64,000 nt of DNA from Helicobacter pylori. Its GTDB lineage: Bacteria > Campylobacterota > Campylobacteria > Campylobacterales > Helicobacteraceae. The translations under genes were made by a program, and so were the position numbers. The stretch spans positions 248,001-312,000 of the forward strand of contig CP032046.1 in the NCBI GenBank assembly GCA_008032955.1. Direction: 5' to 3'. This document shows, piece after piece, positions 53,727-63,360 of this stretch. The notes beneath the pieces were generated by a model. The model was not told the origin of the DNA and did no database searches. It saw only the letters and a list, made by a program, of their open reading frames with translations. The stretch's first letter is position 1. Every line of letters begins with the position of its first letter.

Positions 53727-54215
53727 TTAGCTTTTGTGCAGATTTTCTAAAATCGCGCGGTTTTTGGAATTGGAAAAAAGAGCCTCTTTAGAATCTAACC
53801 ATTCTTTAGACTCTCGTTCGTCTTTCTTTGGCTCTTGGAGAGGTGGCTCTTCTTTTTGGAACAATTCAAGCGAATCGCAACGATTGAATAAAACGATATT
53901 TTCATTTTTTTCTTTGATAAGGATTTGAATGATGCCAGGAAGTTCCACTTGAACCACGCTGCCAATATTATTAGGGCCAAACCCAGCCTCAAACTGCACG
54001 CTTTGCGCATCAATCATCAAGCTTTCTAAGGTGTATCCGGCTAAAATAAACAACACCAACGAGCCGAATTTTTCATGGATTTCTTTAGGGAGCTTGGGGG
54101 AAAAATCAATCGCATCCCTTTCGCACAAAAGGTTAAAACTCAAATGGTTTTTGGACAGAAATTGCAAGTATTCAATGCAATGCTTGTTGTTTAAAAGCCT
54201 TAATTCTCTTCGCAT
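53727..54215 (-). CDS. Hypothetical 162-residue protein
   Basis: No family recognised. Two parts: a hydrophobic-core N-terminal domain (about 1-115, with LVLFILAGYTLESLMIDA and GNIGSVVQ-like strands) and a charged, low-complexity C-terminal tail (EKEEPPLQEPKKDERESKEW). The start ATG overlaps the pepF stop by 16 bases, so it is coupled to pepF. HP0469. Confidence 0.65.
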   Translation of the reverse strand: MRRELRLLNNKHCIEYLQFLSKNHLSFNLLCERDAIDFSPKLPKEIHEKFGSLVLFILAGYTLESLMIDAQSVQFEAGFGPNNIGSVVQVELPGIIQILIKEKNENIVLFNRCDSLELFQKEEPPLQEPKKDERESKEWLDSKEALFSNSKNRAILENLHKS

Positions 54216-55936
54216 GCGAGCAACCTTTCAAATTCTTCTAACAAATGACGCACCTCTTGCATGCCAATTTCCCAAAATTCCTTACTATCAATGTCAAAGC
54301 CAAACATGGACACTAATTCTTTAGGGCTTTTTGACCCTCCTAAACTCAAAAATTCCGTGTAAGTTTTAACAAATTCTTTAGCGTCGCTTTTTTTATAAAG
54401 CCCATAAAGCGCTAAAGTCAAAAGCTGCCCGTAACTATAAGCGTAGCAATAAAAAGGCGAATGGATAAAATGGGGGATATAGCTCCACCACAAATGGTAG
54501 TTTTTAGTGAGTTTCACGCTCTTTTCAAACATTCTTTGATTTTCTTCAAACCAAATTCGATCAAAATCTTTGGTGTCTAATTCTTCATCCATTTCATGGA
54601 TTCTTCTTTCAAAATTCGTCATCACCACTTGCCTAAAAAGGGTAGAAAAAATATCTTCTAACTTGCCTGCCAGCATGAAAAGGAGTTCATCAGATTTTAA
54701 ACCCTTTTTCAAATGCTCAAAAAACAGCATTTCAGAAAAGACAGAAGCGGTTTCTGCGGTGGTTAAGGGTGTATCCATGTTCAATACGCCTTGTTTTTTG
54801 GACAATTCTTGGTGGATCATATGCCCAAATTCATGAGCGATAGTGAAAGCGTCTCGGCGGTTTCCTGTGTAGTTTAACAGCACATAAGGGTGAGCGCTAG
54901 GCACCGCGCCATGGCTAAAAGCCCCGCCTTGCTTAAAGTCTTTGGGGTGTGAATCCACCCACCCCTCTTTGATCGCTTTAGAAGCGATTTTATGAAATTC
55001 AGGGCTAAAGGCTTTAAGGGTTTTAAGCACTTCTTCTAAAGCTTGAGAGTAAGTCATGGTGATGCTCTCATCGTTTAAAGGGGCGTAGCGATCGTAATCT
55101 TTGAGTTTATGCCCTAAAATTTGCGCTTTTTTATGGTAGTAACGATGCACTAAAGAAAAATTAGCGTTCACGATCTCTATCATGCTATCCACGCTCTCTT
55201 GCGAGATCTGGTTGTCAATGTGGCGGAAACTCTCTTTTTTGTCGTATTTTCTCAGTTTGGTTTCAATGAGCAAATCTTTACGCACCATGTTTAAAATGTA
55301 AGTGAGTAAAGGGCGGGATTTTTCTAACGCTTTACTGAAAGCTTTTTGAGATTTTTTACGGATCTTGCGTTTGGGGTTGTGCAAGAGGGCTAAAATTTCT
55401 TCTTCGCTTAAATTTTGCTCTTCAAAAGGGATTTTCAAAGAAGAAAAATGCCCATCAAAAAGACGGCTAAACGCACCCACTCCTACAGGCGAAAGGGCTA
55501 GGGCGATCTTTTCTTCATCTAAATTCAAGGTGTGTTTTTTCTTTTCTATGAGGTTGTTTAGATAAAAAGCATGGTCTTTGCATTTTTTAATGAAAGCGAG
55601 TTGTTTTTTGGCGTCCAAATTCTTAAATTCAATTTCAAAGAATAAAAGGTGTTGTTGGATATTTGCGCAAGCCATTTCGCATTGCGAATAAAACTTCGCT
55701 TCTTTAGTGTTCTTAGCAAAGAGTAATTGAGCGTAAGTCATCGCTCTAGAAATTTTTTCTAACAAATTTTCGTAATGTTTAAGGGCGTCGGCAAATTTTG
55801 TGGCGTCTAAATCCTTAAGGTTATTTTGATAAGCGCTCTCAAATTCTTGCGCTTCTGTTTGTAAGGTTTTTAAAAATTCTTCTGCGCTTTCTTTATTTTC
55901 AAATAAAGCGCTTAAATCCCATTCTTGTTCTTTCAT
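54200..55936 (-). CDS. pepF: Oligoendopeptidase F (M3 family)
   Basis: Cytosolic zinc oligopeptidase, 578 residues. The HEFGHMIHQELSK active site (HExxH) is near residue 365, followed by TTAETASVFSEMLFFEHL with the third zinc-ligand Glu. The SHGAVPSAHPYVLLNYTGN segment precedes it, as in the family. First gene of the HP0470-HP0465 minus-strand run. HP0470. Confidence 0.93.
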   Translation of the reverse strand: MKEQEWDLSALFENKESAEEFLKTLQTEAQEFESAYQNNLKDLDATKFADALKHYENLLEKISRAMTYAQLLFAKNTKEAKFYSQCEMACANIQQHLLFFEIEFKNLDAKKQLAFIKKCKDHAFYLNNLIEKKKHTLNLDEEKIALALSPVGVGAFSRLFDGHFSSLKIPFEEQNLSEEEILALLHNPKRKIRKKSQKAFSKALEKSRPLLTYILNMVRKDLLIETKLRKYDKKESFRHIDNQISQESVDSMIEIVNANFSLVHRYYHKKAQILGHKLKDYDRYAPLNDESITMTYSQALEEVLKTLKAFSPEFHKIASKAIKEGWVDSHPKDFKQGGAFSHGAVPSAHPYVLLNYTGNRRDAFTIAHEFGHMIHQELSKKQGVLNMDTPLTTAETASVFSEMLFFEHLKKGLKSDELLFMLAGKLEDIFSTLFRQVVMTNFERRIHEMDEELDTKDFDRIWFEENQRMFEKSVKLTKNYHLWWSYIPHFIHSPFYCYAYSYGQLLTLALYGLYKKSDAKEFVKTYTEFLSLGGSKSPKELVSMFGFDIDSKEFWEIGMQEVRHLLEEFERLLACEEN

Positions 55937-55973
55937 GAAATCCCCTTTTTATACCAATTTGAAGTTAAAATAT

Positions 55974-56007
55974 GCTTGTATTTTAACATAACACTGACAA
56001 TACAAGC
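55974..56007. repeat. 9-bp inverted repeat between kefB-like gene and pepF
   Basis: GCTTGTATT and AATACAAGC form a perfect 9-bp inverted repeat with a 16-base spacer. It lies after the antiporter stop and about 40 bases before the pepF start, so it could be a terminator stem or an operator; there is no T-run directly after it. Confidence 0.5.
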
Positions 56008-56033
56008 AAACTTATCATTTGGTTTTTGCGTCA

Positions 56034-57284
56034 TTATTTTTTAGCCGGCTCATTTTCTTGGCTCTTTTGGTGCAAAATAAATTGAGCAATAGATTCCAGG
56101 TATTTTAAAATAAAAGGGGTTGCTAACATGGAAAAGACGACCATGAGAATAAGGAGTTGATGGATGTCATTTTGAGCGATATTTAAGATATTTTTTTGGT
56201 GCAAAAAACCAAGAATCCCTTTTTTTTCTTGCAAATTAAAGAGCTGGTGCGAGCCTGAATTTAAAAAGATCACGAAAGAAAACTCCCCGATTTGCGCCAA
56301 AGAAAGAGCGGTTTTGATGGCGGTTTTAGCGTCTCTAAAAAAACGCAATAGCGCATAAATGATAAAAGTCTTAAAACTCATCACTAAAATGAGTAAAAAG
56401 ATGACAACAAAGAATTTCTCCATGAAGAAACTCACATTAATCTGCATCCCTATCGTAATGAAAAAAAGGGCTAAAAAGAGGTTTTTTAATTGCGCGAATT
56501 CTTCTTGGACATTGATTTTATAGCGCGATTTAGAAATCGCCATGCCCACAATGAACGCCCCCAAAGACATAGAAAACCCAAAAAAATGGCTCAACCCCGC
56601 CGCGCTGCAAACGATCACTAAAATCGTGCCTATAAAAATTTCAGGCAAGCGCGTGTCTTTCGCTTGCTCTAAGATGAGATTAGCCCCTTTTTTTCCAGGC
56701 AATAACAAAAGAACTAAAATAATCCCTGCTGAAATAAGGGTTTTAAGAATGAGTAAATTGACATTAGAATCTTTACTGCCTAGAATAGTGAGAATTAAAA
56801 GCATGGGAATGGCGGCAATATCTTGGAAAATCAAAATCCCCACCGCGCTCTTTCCCATGGGCGTGCTAAGCTGTTTGGAATCTTCAAAGAATTTCAGCAC
56901 AATAGCGGTTGAAGAGAGCGAAAGCCCCATGCCTAAAACAAGGGAAAAAATGGGTGAAAGACCCAAAACAAAATACCCCAATAAAAAAGCGATTAAAGCG
57001 CATAAAACAACCTGTAAAAGCCCAAAAACTAGCACTTCTTGTTTGATGGACTTGAGCTTGTCAAAATTAAACTCAATGCCTATCATAAACATTAAAAAGA
57101 CGATACCAAATTCACCAATATCAGACAACAAATTAAAATCATTAATTTTAAAAAAAGCCGCTAAAACCGTTCCTGTGCAAATGTAACCAATGATAACGGG
57201 CATGTCTAATTTCTTTAAAAAGATTCCAAAGCCTACAGCAAGCCATAAGCCAGCAATAACAATATAAAGCGTGCTATTTTCCAT
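56034..57284 (-). CDS. kefB: KefB-type cation/proton antiporter (CPA2 family)
   Basis: A 416-residue integral membrane protein with about twelve helices. The CPA2 segments are present: LDMPVIIGYICTGTVLAAFF, FGIVFLMFMIGIEFNFDKLK, SLSSTAIVLKFFED and FFGFSMSLGAFIVGMAISKS. The C-terminal TrkA-N domain of E. coli KefB/KefC is absent, so it is not glutathione-gated in that way; the cation carried (K+ or Na+) is unproven. HP0471. Confidence 0.85.
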   Translation of the reverse strand: MENSTLYIVIAGLWLAVGFGIFLKKLDMPVIIGYICTGTVLAAFFKINDFNLLSDIGEFGIVFLMFMIGIEFNFDKLKSIKQEVLVFGLLQVVLCALIAFLLGYFVLGLSPIFSLVLGMGLSLSSTAIVLKFFEDSKQLSTPMGKSAVGILIFQDIAAIPMLLILTILGSKDSNVNLLILKTLISAGIILVLLLLPGKKGANLILEQAKDTRLPEIFIGTILVIVCSAAGLSHFFGFSMSLGAFIVGMAISKSRYKINVQEEFAQLKNLFLALFFITIGMQINVSFFMEKFFVVIFLLILVMSFKTFIIYALLRFFRDAKTAIKTALSLAQIGEFSFVIFLNSGSHQLFNLQEKKGILGFLHQKNILNIAQNDIHQLLILMVVFSMLATPFILKYLESIAQFILHQKSQENEPAKK

Positions 57285-57599
57285 AAAAACCTTTCCCCAG
57301 CAGGATCGATTCGCTCTAAAGAAATAAAAGCGAGACTATCCTCTTAAAATTAATCCATTAAACAACACCATTAAATAATGTATAATAAATATTTATAAGT
57401 AATTTATTATTTAAACCTCACTAAACCCGCCTTCAAATGCCAACGCCAAACACTATATTTAGTAAGATAAAAATTGAAACACCAAGATTATACTGCACTA
57501 AAACAAACTTTCTATTTATAAAAAAGATTTTTTGAACCCCAACCTTTTAAGAGTTGGCTAAGGTTTGATTTGATGAAGAAGAGTGGATGAAAGAACAAA
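57285..57599. other. Intergenic region between kefB-like gene and horE
   Basis: Very AT-rich, 315 bp. A plus-strand TATAAT at 57381-57386 faces no plus-strand gene. AATAAAT...ATTTATT (about 57385-57410) is a short palindrome. A probable horE terminator lies at 57536-57558. I find no ORF I can support. Confidence 0.5.
57536..57558 (-). terminator. Probable terminator of horE
   Basis: On the minus strand CCAAC pairs with GTTGG around TCTTAAAAG, followed by GGTTCAAAAAATCTTTTTT. It starts 45 bases past the horE stop. Confidence 0.5.
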
Positions 57600-58160
57600 T
57601 TAGAAAGTAAAGACATAATCCACATACCAAGAATAGTAGCGGATAAGCCCTACATCCTTGCTGCCCTGATTAACCATAGGGAATTTCACGCCCGCTTCAA
57701 ACGCACTGCGATCCCCAACGCGCATTCTTCCGCCTAAATTCCATAAGAACTGGAATCTGGTTTGATTGACATCATAAGGGAACATCCAAGTGTTTCCGGC
57801 TAATTGAACGCCACCAATGAGACCTAGAGCGAATTTATCCAAAGGAATGAGATTGACAATCAAATCGCCACCGCCACCATAGGTGAGCAAATTGGTTTTG
57901 GTGTGTTCAGTCCCTGAAGTGTTAAACCAATCTAAAAAGCCATACACCCTAGCCCCAAACCATTTATTGGCAAAGCCTACAAAACCCAATTTGAAATTCA
58001 AACCATAAAGATCATTGCCATGACGCCAATCAGAGTAATTGCTGTTATAAGGGCCATAACGACCTTGTTGATAACCCGCACCCATGAAAAACCCATTCAC
58101 TTCGCCAGCCAACGCTAAACTCGTGCTCAAGCTTAAAATACAAGCAATTCTTTTAATCAT
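57600..58160 (-). CDS. horE: HorE outer membrane protein (small Hop-related)
   Basis: A 186-residue outer membrane protein. A signal peptide (IKRIACILSLSTSLALAGE) is followed by GFFMGAGYQQGRYGPYN and beta-strand-like repeats such as NWYGLNFKLGFVGFANKWFGARVYGFLDWF, and it ends YYSWYVDYVFTF with a C-terminal aromatic. This C-terminal block is shared by Hop/Hor family members. HP0472; function in adhesion or porin action is not shown. Confidence 0.75.
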   Translation of the reverse strand: MIKRIACILSLSTSLALAGEVNGFFMGAGYQQGRYGPYNSNYSDWRHGNDLYGLNFKLGFVGFANKWFGARVYGFLDWFNTSGTEHTKTNLLTYGGGGDLIVNLIPLDKFALGLIGGVQLAGNTWMFPYDVNQTRFQFLWNLGGRMRVGDRSAFEAGVKFPMVNQGSKDVGLIRYYSWYVDYVFTF

Positions 58161-58342
58161 AATAAATCCTTCTTGTTGAATTAAAGTTACACCCTAAAAT
58201 CGGTTATTTTTCTAAAAGATTTAATTTTTTATCAAAGATGAGGGTTTTAGAGTGAAAATATTGATTAAATCATGGATAAGTGGGATACACCTACAAAACC
58301 ACCTCAAACTTTTAAAATACAAATTTTTAAGATACAAATAGG

Positions 58343-58348
58343 TATAAT
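58343..58348 (+). promoter_or_regulatory. -10 box of modABC
   Basis: TATAAT (context GGTATAATCACC), 32 bases before the modA ATG. Upstream are two similar ATACAAAT stretches (58317-58340); no known molybdate operator is recognised. Confidence 0.6.
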
Positions 58349-58379
58349 CACCAACTTCAATTTAATAAAAGGGAGTTCT

Positions 58380-59120
58380 ATGAAAAATACTTTCAAAGCG
58401 TTTGCCTTTTTAATCGTATTTTTTTCAAGCGTTCTGTTGGCACAGGATTTAAAAATCGCTGCTGCTGCTAACCTCACACGCGCTTTAAAAGCCCTTGTTA
58501 AAGAATTTCAAAAAGAACACCCCAAAGACGCTGTTAAGATTAGCTTTAATTCTTCAGGCAAACTCTACGCTCAAATCGCTCAAAACGCCCCTTTTGATTT
58601 ATTCATTTCAGCAGATATTACTAGACCTAAAAAGCTTTATGATGAAAAAATAACCCCTTTTAAAGAAGAAGTCTATGCTAAAGGCGTGTTGGTTTTGTGG
58701 AGTGAAAATCTAAAAATGGATTCTTTAGAGATTCTTAAAGACCCTAAAATTAAATATATCGCTATGGCTAATCCTAAACTAGCCCCCTATGGAAAAGCCA
58801 GTATGGAAGTCTTAGAGAATTTAAAACTCACTTCTAGTCTTAAATCTAAAATCATTTATGGCGCTTCTATTTCTCAAGCCCATCAATTTGTCGCTACTAA
58901 AAACGCTCAAATAGGCTTTGGAGCGTTATCCTTGATGGATAAAAAAGATAAAAACCTCTCTTATTTCATCATTGATAAAGCCCTTTATAACCCTATTGAA
59001 CAAGCCTTGATCATCACTAAAAATGGGGCTAATAACCCTTTAGCCAAAGTTTTTAAAGATTTTTTATTCAGCCCTAAAGCTAGAGCTGTCTTTAAAGAAT
59101 ACGGCTATATTGTGGATTAA
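58380..59120 (+). CDS. modA: Molybdate-binding protein ModA
   Basis: Periplasmic substrate-binding protein of the molybdate ABC importer. It has 246 residues from the ATG at 58380, where AAAGGGAG precedes and a signal peptide begins (MKNTFKAFAFLIVFFSSVLL); an upstream in-frame codon at 58272 is rejected. LKIAAAANLTRALKALVKEF and NSSGKLYAQIAQNAPFDLFIS give the two oxyanion-binding loops. Confidence 0.93.
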   Translation: MKNTFKAFAFLIVFFSSVLLAQDLKIAAAANLTRALKALVKEFQKEHPKDAVKISFNSSGKLYAQIAQNAPFDLFISADITRPKKLYDEKITPFKEEVYAKGVLVLWSENLKMDSLEILKDPKIKYIAMANPKLAPYGKASMEVLENLKLTSSLKSKIIYGASISQAHQFVATKNAQIGFGALSLMDKKDKNLSYFIIDKALYNPIEQALIITKNGANNPLAKVFKDFLFSPKARAVFKEYGYIVD

Positions 59121-59141
59121 AACGCATAAAAAAGGCGAGCA

Positions 59142-59816
59142 ATGGATCATGAGTTTTTGATTACCATGCGTTTGAGCTTTTCTTTAGCTTTGATTACCAC
59201 CCTTATTTTACTCCCTATAGGGATTTTTTTGGGCTATTTTTTAAGCCTTAAACGCAATCTTTTAACGAGCTTAACAGAAACGCTTGTGTATATGCCTTTA
59301 GTTTTACCCCCAAGCGTGCTAGGGTTTTATCTCCTTTTAATCTTTTCGCCTTCTTCTTTTTTGGGAGCGTTTTTACAAGATGTATTAAATGTGAAACTTG
59401 TTTTTAGTTTCCAAGGGCTTATTTTAGGGAGCGTGATTTTTTCCTTACCCTTTATGGTAAGCCCCATTAAAAGTGCGTTAATTTCCTTGCCCACTTCTTT
59501 AAAAGAAGCCAGTTATAGCTTGGGTAAGGGGGAATATTACACCCTTTTTTTTGTCCTACTCCCTAACATCAAACCCAGTGTGTTGATGGCTATCATTACA
59601 ACTTTTACGCACACTATAGGTGAATTTGGCGTGGTGATGATGCTTGGGGGTGATATATTAGGGGAAACAAGAGTGGCTAGCATTGCGATTTTTAACGAAA
59701 CTGAAGCGCTCAATTACCCTAAAGCCCATCAATACGCCTTAACGCTCACGCTTATCAGTTTTAGCCTCTTATTTGTTACCCTATTTTTGAATAAAAAACA
59801 AAGCTCGTTTTTATGA
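59142..59816 (+). CDS. modB: Molybdate ABC transporter permease ModB
   Basis: A 224-residue inner membrane protein with five to six helices. The EAA loop is present: EASYSLGKGEYYTLFFVLLPNIKPS. The start ATG follows an AAGGCGAG site. It overlaps modC by 4 bases. Confidence 0.92.
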   Translation: MDHEFLITMRLSFSLALITTLILLPIGIFLGYFLSLKRNLLTSLTETLVYMPLVLPPSVLGFYLLLIFSPSSFLGAFLQDVLNVKLVFSFQGLILGSVIFSLPFMVSPIKSALISLPTSLKEASYSLGKGEYYTLFFVLLPNIKPSVLMAIITTFTHTIGEFGVVMMLGGDILGETRVASIAIFNETEALNYPKAHQYALTLTLISFSLLFVTLFLNKKQSSFL

Positions 59817-60610
59817 TAAAAGCGCGGTTTAAAAAACGCCTTTTAGGATCTAGGGGCGCGTTTGATTTGAATATAGACTTAGAAATTAAAGAAGCAGAAG
59901 TTGTCGCTTTATTAGGAGAATCGGGAGCGGGTAAAAGCACGATTTTACGCATTTTAGCAGGGCTTGAAGCGGTGAGTAGCGGCTATATTGAAGTCAATCG
60001 TTCAGTGTGGCTAGACACTCAAAAAAAGATTTTTTTAAAACCACAACAACGAAAAATCGGCTTTGTGTTTCAAGATTACGCCCTATTTCCGCATTTAAAT
60101 GTGTATCAAAACATCGCCTTTGCTCACCCTAAAGATAAAAATAAAATCCACGAAGTGTTACGCTTAATGCGTTTAGAAAACCTAAGCCAGCAAAAAATTC
60201 TTCAACTCTCTGGCGGGCAAGCCCAACGAGTCGCTTTAGCAAGAGCTTTAATCGCAGCCAAGAATTTATTGCTTTTAGATGAGCCTTTAAACGCCCTAGA
60301 TAACGCCTTAAAAAACGAAGTGCAACAAGGTTTGCTTGATTTTATCAAGCGTGAAAATTTAAGCGTGTTATTGGTGAGTCATGATCCAAACGAAATAATC
60401 AAACTCGCGCAAACTTTCCTCTTTTTAAACAATGGCGTTATTGATCCTAATCAAGAAAATCGGCTTTTTTCAAACCGCTTGTTGGTAAAACCTCTCTTTG
60501 AAGATGAAAATTATTGCCATTATGAGGTCATTCCTCAAACGATCAGTTTGCCAAAAGATTGTCTGAACCCAACTTTTAAGCTTGATTTCAATCAAAACAA
60601 AAAATTTTAG
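59813..60610 (+). CDS. modC: Molybdate ABC transporter ATPase ModC (ModD in 26695)
   Basis: ATP-binding subunit, 265 residues. Walker A LLGESGAGKSTILRILAG is near residue 36, the Q-loop is in RKIGFVFQDYALFPHL, the signature is LSGGQAQRVALARALI, and Walker B is LLLLDEPLNALD. The C-terminal TOBE/MoBP regulatory domain of E. coli ModC is short here. The ATG overlaps the modB stop. Confidence 0.92.
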   Translation: MIKARFKKRLLGSRGAFDLNIDLEIKEAEVVALLGESGAGKSTILRILAGLEAVSSGYIEVNRSVWLDTQKKIFLKPQQRKIGFVFQDYALFPHLNVYQNIAFAHPKDKNKIHEVLRLMRLENLSQQKILQLSGGQAQRVALARALIAAKNLLLLDEPLNALDNALKNEVQQGLLDFIKRENLSVLLVSHDPNEIIKLAQTFLFLNNGVIDPNQENRLFSNRLLVKPLFEDENYCHYEVIPQTISLPKDCLNPTFKLDFNQNKKF

Positions 60611-60728
60611 AAATATTTTTTTTCATTTTCTCTTGAAACCCTCTTATTTTTCAAAAGGAGTTGTTTAGAACAACCGCTAAAATCAAACTCTTTTATGATT
60701 AGCGTTCAATGAAAACAGAGCCAATTTT

Positions 60729-62120
60729 TTAGTTTTTCAAAAACTTTTCTATTCTTTTGACGCTCTCTGTTTTGCCTAAAATAAAAAGCGCTTCTTTAAG
60801 GCCTATCCCGCCTCCCTTACCCAAAAGGGCCAATCTTAAAGGCTGCATGAAACTACCCGCTTTAATCTTTTCTTCTTCAATGATTTGGTGCATGGCGTTT
60901 TCTAGCGTGCTTTCATCGTTGAAATCAGCTTTATCTAACGCCAATTTAAATTTTTCTAACAAAGGCATGATGAGCGCTTGATTGAGTTTTTTAAAAACCT
61001 TTTCTTCATACTCTATAGGAGCGGTTAAAACCTCATCTATTTTAAGGGCTAATTCTTTTAGGGTTTGAGATCTTTCTTTGAGAGCGTCCAACAAGCGATC
61101 CAATTGAGCGGGGTTTAAATGAGAAAGATCGCTAAAACTAAAAGGCTTTAAAAGTTCTAACAATTCCTGCGTGCTTTGGTTTTTTAAATAATGAGCGTTG
61201 AGCCAATTAAGTTTGTGCCAGCTAAAGCAACTAGGCGAAGAATTTAAATCTTTAGGGTCAAAACATTCCAATAATTCTTGCATGCTAAAAATTTCTTTAT
61301 CTTGATAGCTCCACCCCAAACGCGCTAAAAAATTCACTAAAGCTTCCTTAAGATAGCCCCTTTCTTGATAGTCCATCACATTAGTGGCCCCATGGCGTTT
61401 GCTTAATTTTTGCCCTTCTTCATTCAAAATCATCGGCACATGGAAAAAATTAGGGATTTTAAAATTCAAAGCCTTATAGAGAACGATTTGTTTAGGGGTG
61501 TTAGAAAGGTGATCATCGCCTCTAATCACATCAGTAATCCCCATTAAAGCGTCATCAATGGTAACCACAAAGTTATAAGTGGGCGTCCCATCGCTCCTGG
61601 CGATAATAAAATCGTCTAATTCGTTAGTGTTCACTCTCACTTCGCCTTTAATCCCGTCATTAAAACTAATGATCTCATTTTGAGGGACTTTAATCCTTAC
61701 AACAGGCTCTATGCCTTTAGGGGGCGTGCCTTTAAAATCACGATAACGATTGTCATAGCGTGGGGTTTCTTTCCTGGCCTTTTGTTCTTCTCTCAAAGCG
61801 TCCAACTCATCTTTGCTCATATAACAATAATAGGCTTTGTCTTCGTCTAAGAGTTTTTGGATGTATTCTTTATAAATTTCAAAGCGTTTGGATTGGTAGA
61901 GAATTTCGCCATCGTATTCTAGCCCTACCCATTTGAAAGCTTCTACAATGGCGTTAGCCGCTTCTATGGAGTTACGGCTCAAATCCGTGTCTTCAATGCG
62001 TAAAAAAAATTTTCCTTGATTGGCTCGTGCAAAAAGATAATTAAAAATGGCTGTCCTTAAGCCTCCTATGTGGAGATAGCCAGTGGGCGATGGGGCGAAG
62101 CGCGTAACGATCAAACTCAT
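60729..62120 (-). CDS. gltX: Glutamyl-tRNA synthetase GltX1
   Basis: Class I synthetase charging tRNA-Glu (the second H. pylori copy, GltX2, charges tRNA-Gln). It has 463 residues. The HIGH motif is FAPSPTGYLHIGGLRTAIF and the KMSKS motif reads KLSKRHGATNV. Frame intact. It is convergent with modC, and a TACAAT -10 lies upstream of it around 62155-62160. Confidence 0.94.
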   Translation of the reverse strand: MSLIVTRFAPSPTGYLHIGGLRTAIFNYLFARANQGKFFLRIEDTDLSRNSIEAANAIVEAFKWVGLEYDGEILYQSKRFEIYKEYIQKLLDEDKAYYCYMSKDELDALREEQKARKETPRYDNRYRDFKGTPPKGIEPVVRIKVPQNEIISFNDGIKGEVRVNTNELDDFIIARSDGTPTYNFVVTIDDALMGITDVIRGDDHLSNTPKQIVLYKALNFKIPNFFHVPMILNEEGQKLSKRHGATNVMDYQERGYLKEALVNFLARLGWSYQDKEIFSMQELLECFDPKDLNSSPSCFSWHKLNWLNAHYLKNQSTQELLELLKPFSFSDLSHLNPAQLDRLLDALKERSQTLKELALKIDEVLTAPIEYEEKVFKKLNQALIMPLLEKFKLALDKADFNDESTLENAMHQIIEEEKIKAGSFMQPLRLALLGKGGGIGLKEALFILGKTESVKRIEKFLKN

Positions 62121-62203
62121 TATTCTAACCTTAATAATAAAATGCTCTTATTGTATTCAAAAATGGCTTAAAAATTGTTTCACTTTTTTCTATTAAAATT
62201 AGT

Positions 62204-62209
62204 GTATCA
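62204..62209 (+). promoter_or_regulatory. Likely -10 box of hopJ
   Basis: TATCAT (context GTGTATCATTGAG) 28 bases before the ATG at 62238. It would start transcription near 62216, after the alternative TTG codon. Confidence 0.45.
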
Positions 62210-62237
62210 TTGAGATTATTTTTAATTAGGATCACCC

Positions 62238-63352
62238 ATGCAATTTCAAAAACCTTATTTCCTTTATCTTTACCCTTATCTTTATCTTTATTTTTATCTT
62301 ATTGTATCGCTGAAGAAAATGGGGCGTATGCGAGCGTGGGTTTTGAATATTCCATTAGTCATGCTGTTGAGCATAATAACCCCTTTTTGAATCAAGAACG
62401 CATCCAAACGATTTCTAACGCTCAAAATAAAATCTATAAACTCAATCAAGTCAAAAATGAAATCACAAACATGCAAAACACCTTTAATTACATCAACAAC
62501 GCTTTAAAAAACCATGCTAAATTAACCCCCACTGAAATGCAAGCCGAGCAATACTACCTCCAATCCACCCTTCAAAATATTGGAAAAATAATGATGCTTA
62601 GCGGGGGCGTTGCGTCTAACCTTAAACTAGCCCAAGCGTTAGAAAAAATGCAAGAACCCGTTACTAACCCTTTAGAATTAGCAGAAAACTTAAAAAATTT
62701 AGAATTACAATTCGCTCAATCTCAAAACAACATGCTTTCTTCTTTGTCTTCTCAAATCGCTCAAATTTCAAATTCTTTGAATGCGCTTGATCCCAGCTCT
62801 TATTCTAAAAATGTTTCAAGCATGTATGGGGTAGGTTTGAGCGTAGGGTATAAGCATTTCTTTACCAAGAAAAAAAATCAAGGGTTTCGTTATTACTTGT
62901 TCTATGACTATGGTTACACTAACTTTGGTTTTGTGGGTAATGGCTTTGATGGTTTGGGCAAAATGAATAACCATCTCTATGGGCTTGGAATAGACTATCT
63001 GTATAATTTCATTGATAATTCACAAAAACATTCTAGCGTGGGTTTTTATGCAGGCTTTGCTTTAGCGGGGAGTTCGTGGGTGGGGAGTGGTTTGAGCATG
63101 TGGGTGAGTGAAACGGATTTTATCAACAATTATTTGACCAATTATCAAGCTAAAATGCACACGAGTTTTTTCCAGATCCCTTTGAATTTTGGGGTTCGTG
63201 TGAATGTGGATAGGCATAACGGCTTTGAAATGGGCTTAAAAATCCCTTTAGCGATCAACTCCTTTTATGAAACGCATGGCAAAGGGTTAAATACCTCTCT
63301 CTTTTTTAAACGCCTTGTGGTGTTTAATGTGAGTTATGTTTATAGTTTTTAG
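62238..63352 (+). CDS. hopJ: HopJ outer membrane protein, start codon out of frame
   Basis: A Hop-family outer membrane protein of about 371 residues if in frame. The body begins EENGAYASVGFEYSISHAVE and carries NIGKIMMLSGGVASNLKLAQ in the middle. It ends with the conserved Hop C-terminal barrel (QIPLNFGVRVNVDRHNGFEM, FKRLVVFNVSYVYSF). The expected ATG (62238) with TTAGGA before it opens MQFQK, but the A5 run (62248-62252) puts it out of frame with the signal peptide TLFPLSLPLSLSLFLSYCIA. One extra A restores it. A TTG at 62210 is in frame but overlaps the -10. HP0477. Confidence 0.8.
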
Positions 63353-63360
63353 GGGGGAAA

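Noticed and set aside
58272-58380. Longer modA start at 58272
   Set aside because: It lies upstream of the promoter -10 and precedes the signal peptide, which must be N-terminal.
62210-63352. hopJ starting at TTG 62210
   Set aside because: It has no ribosome site and lies against the likely -10 box, so it would be at or before the transcript start.
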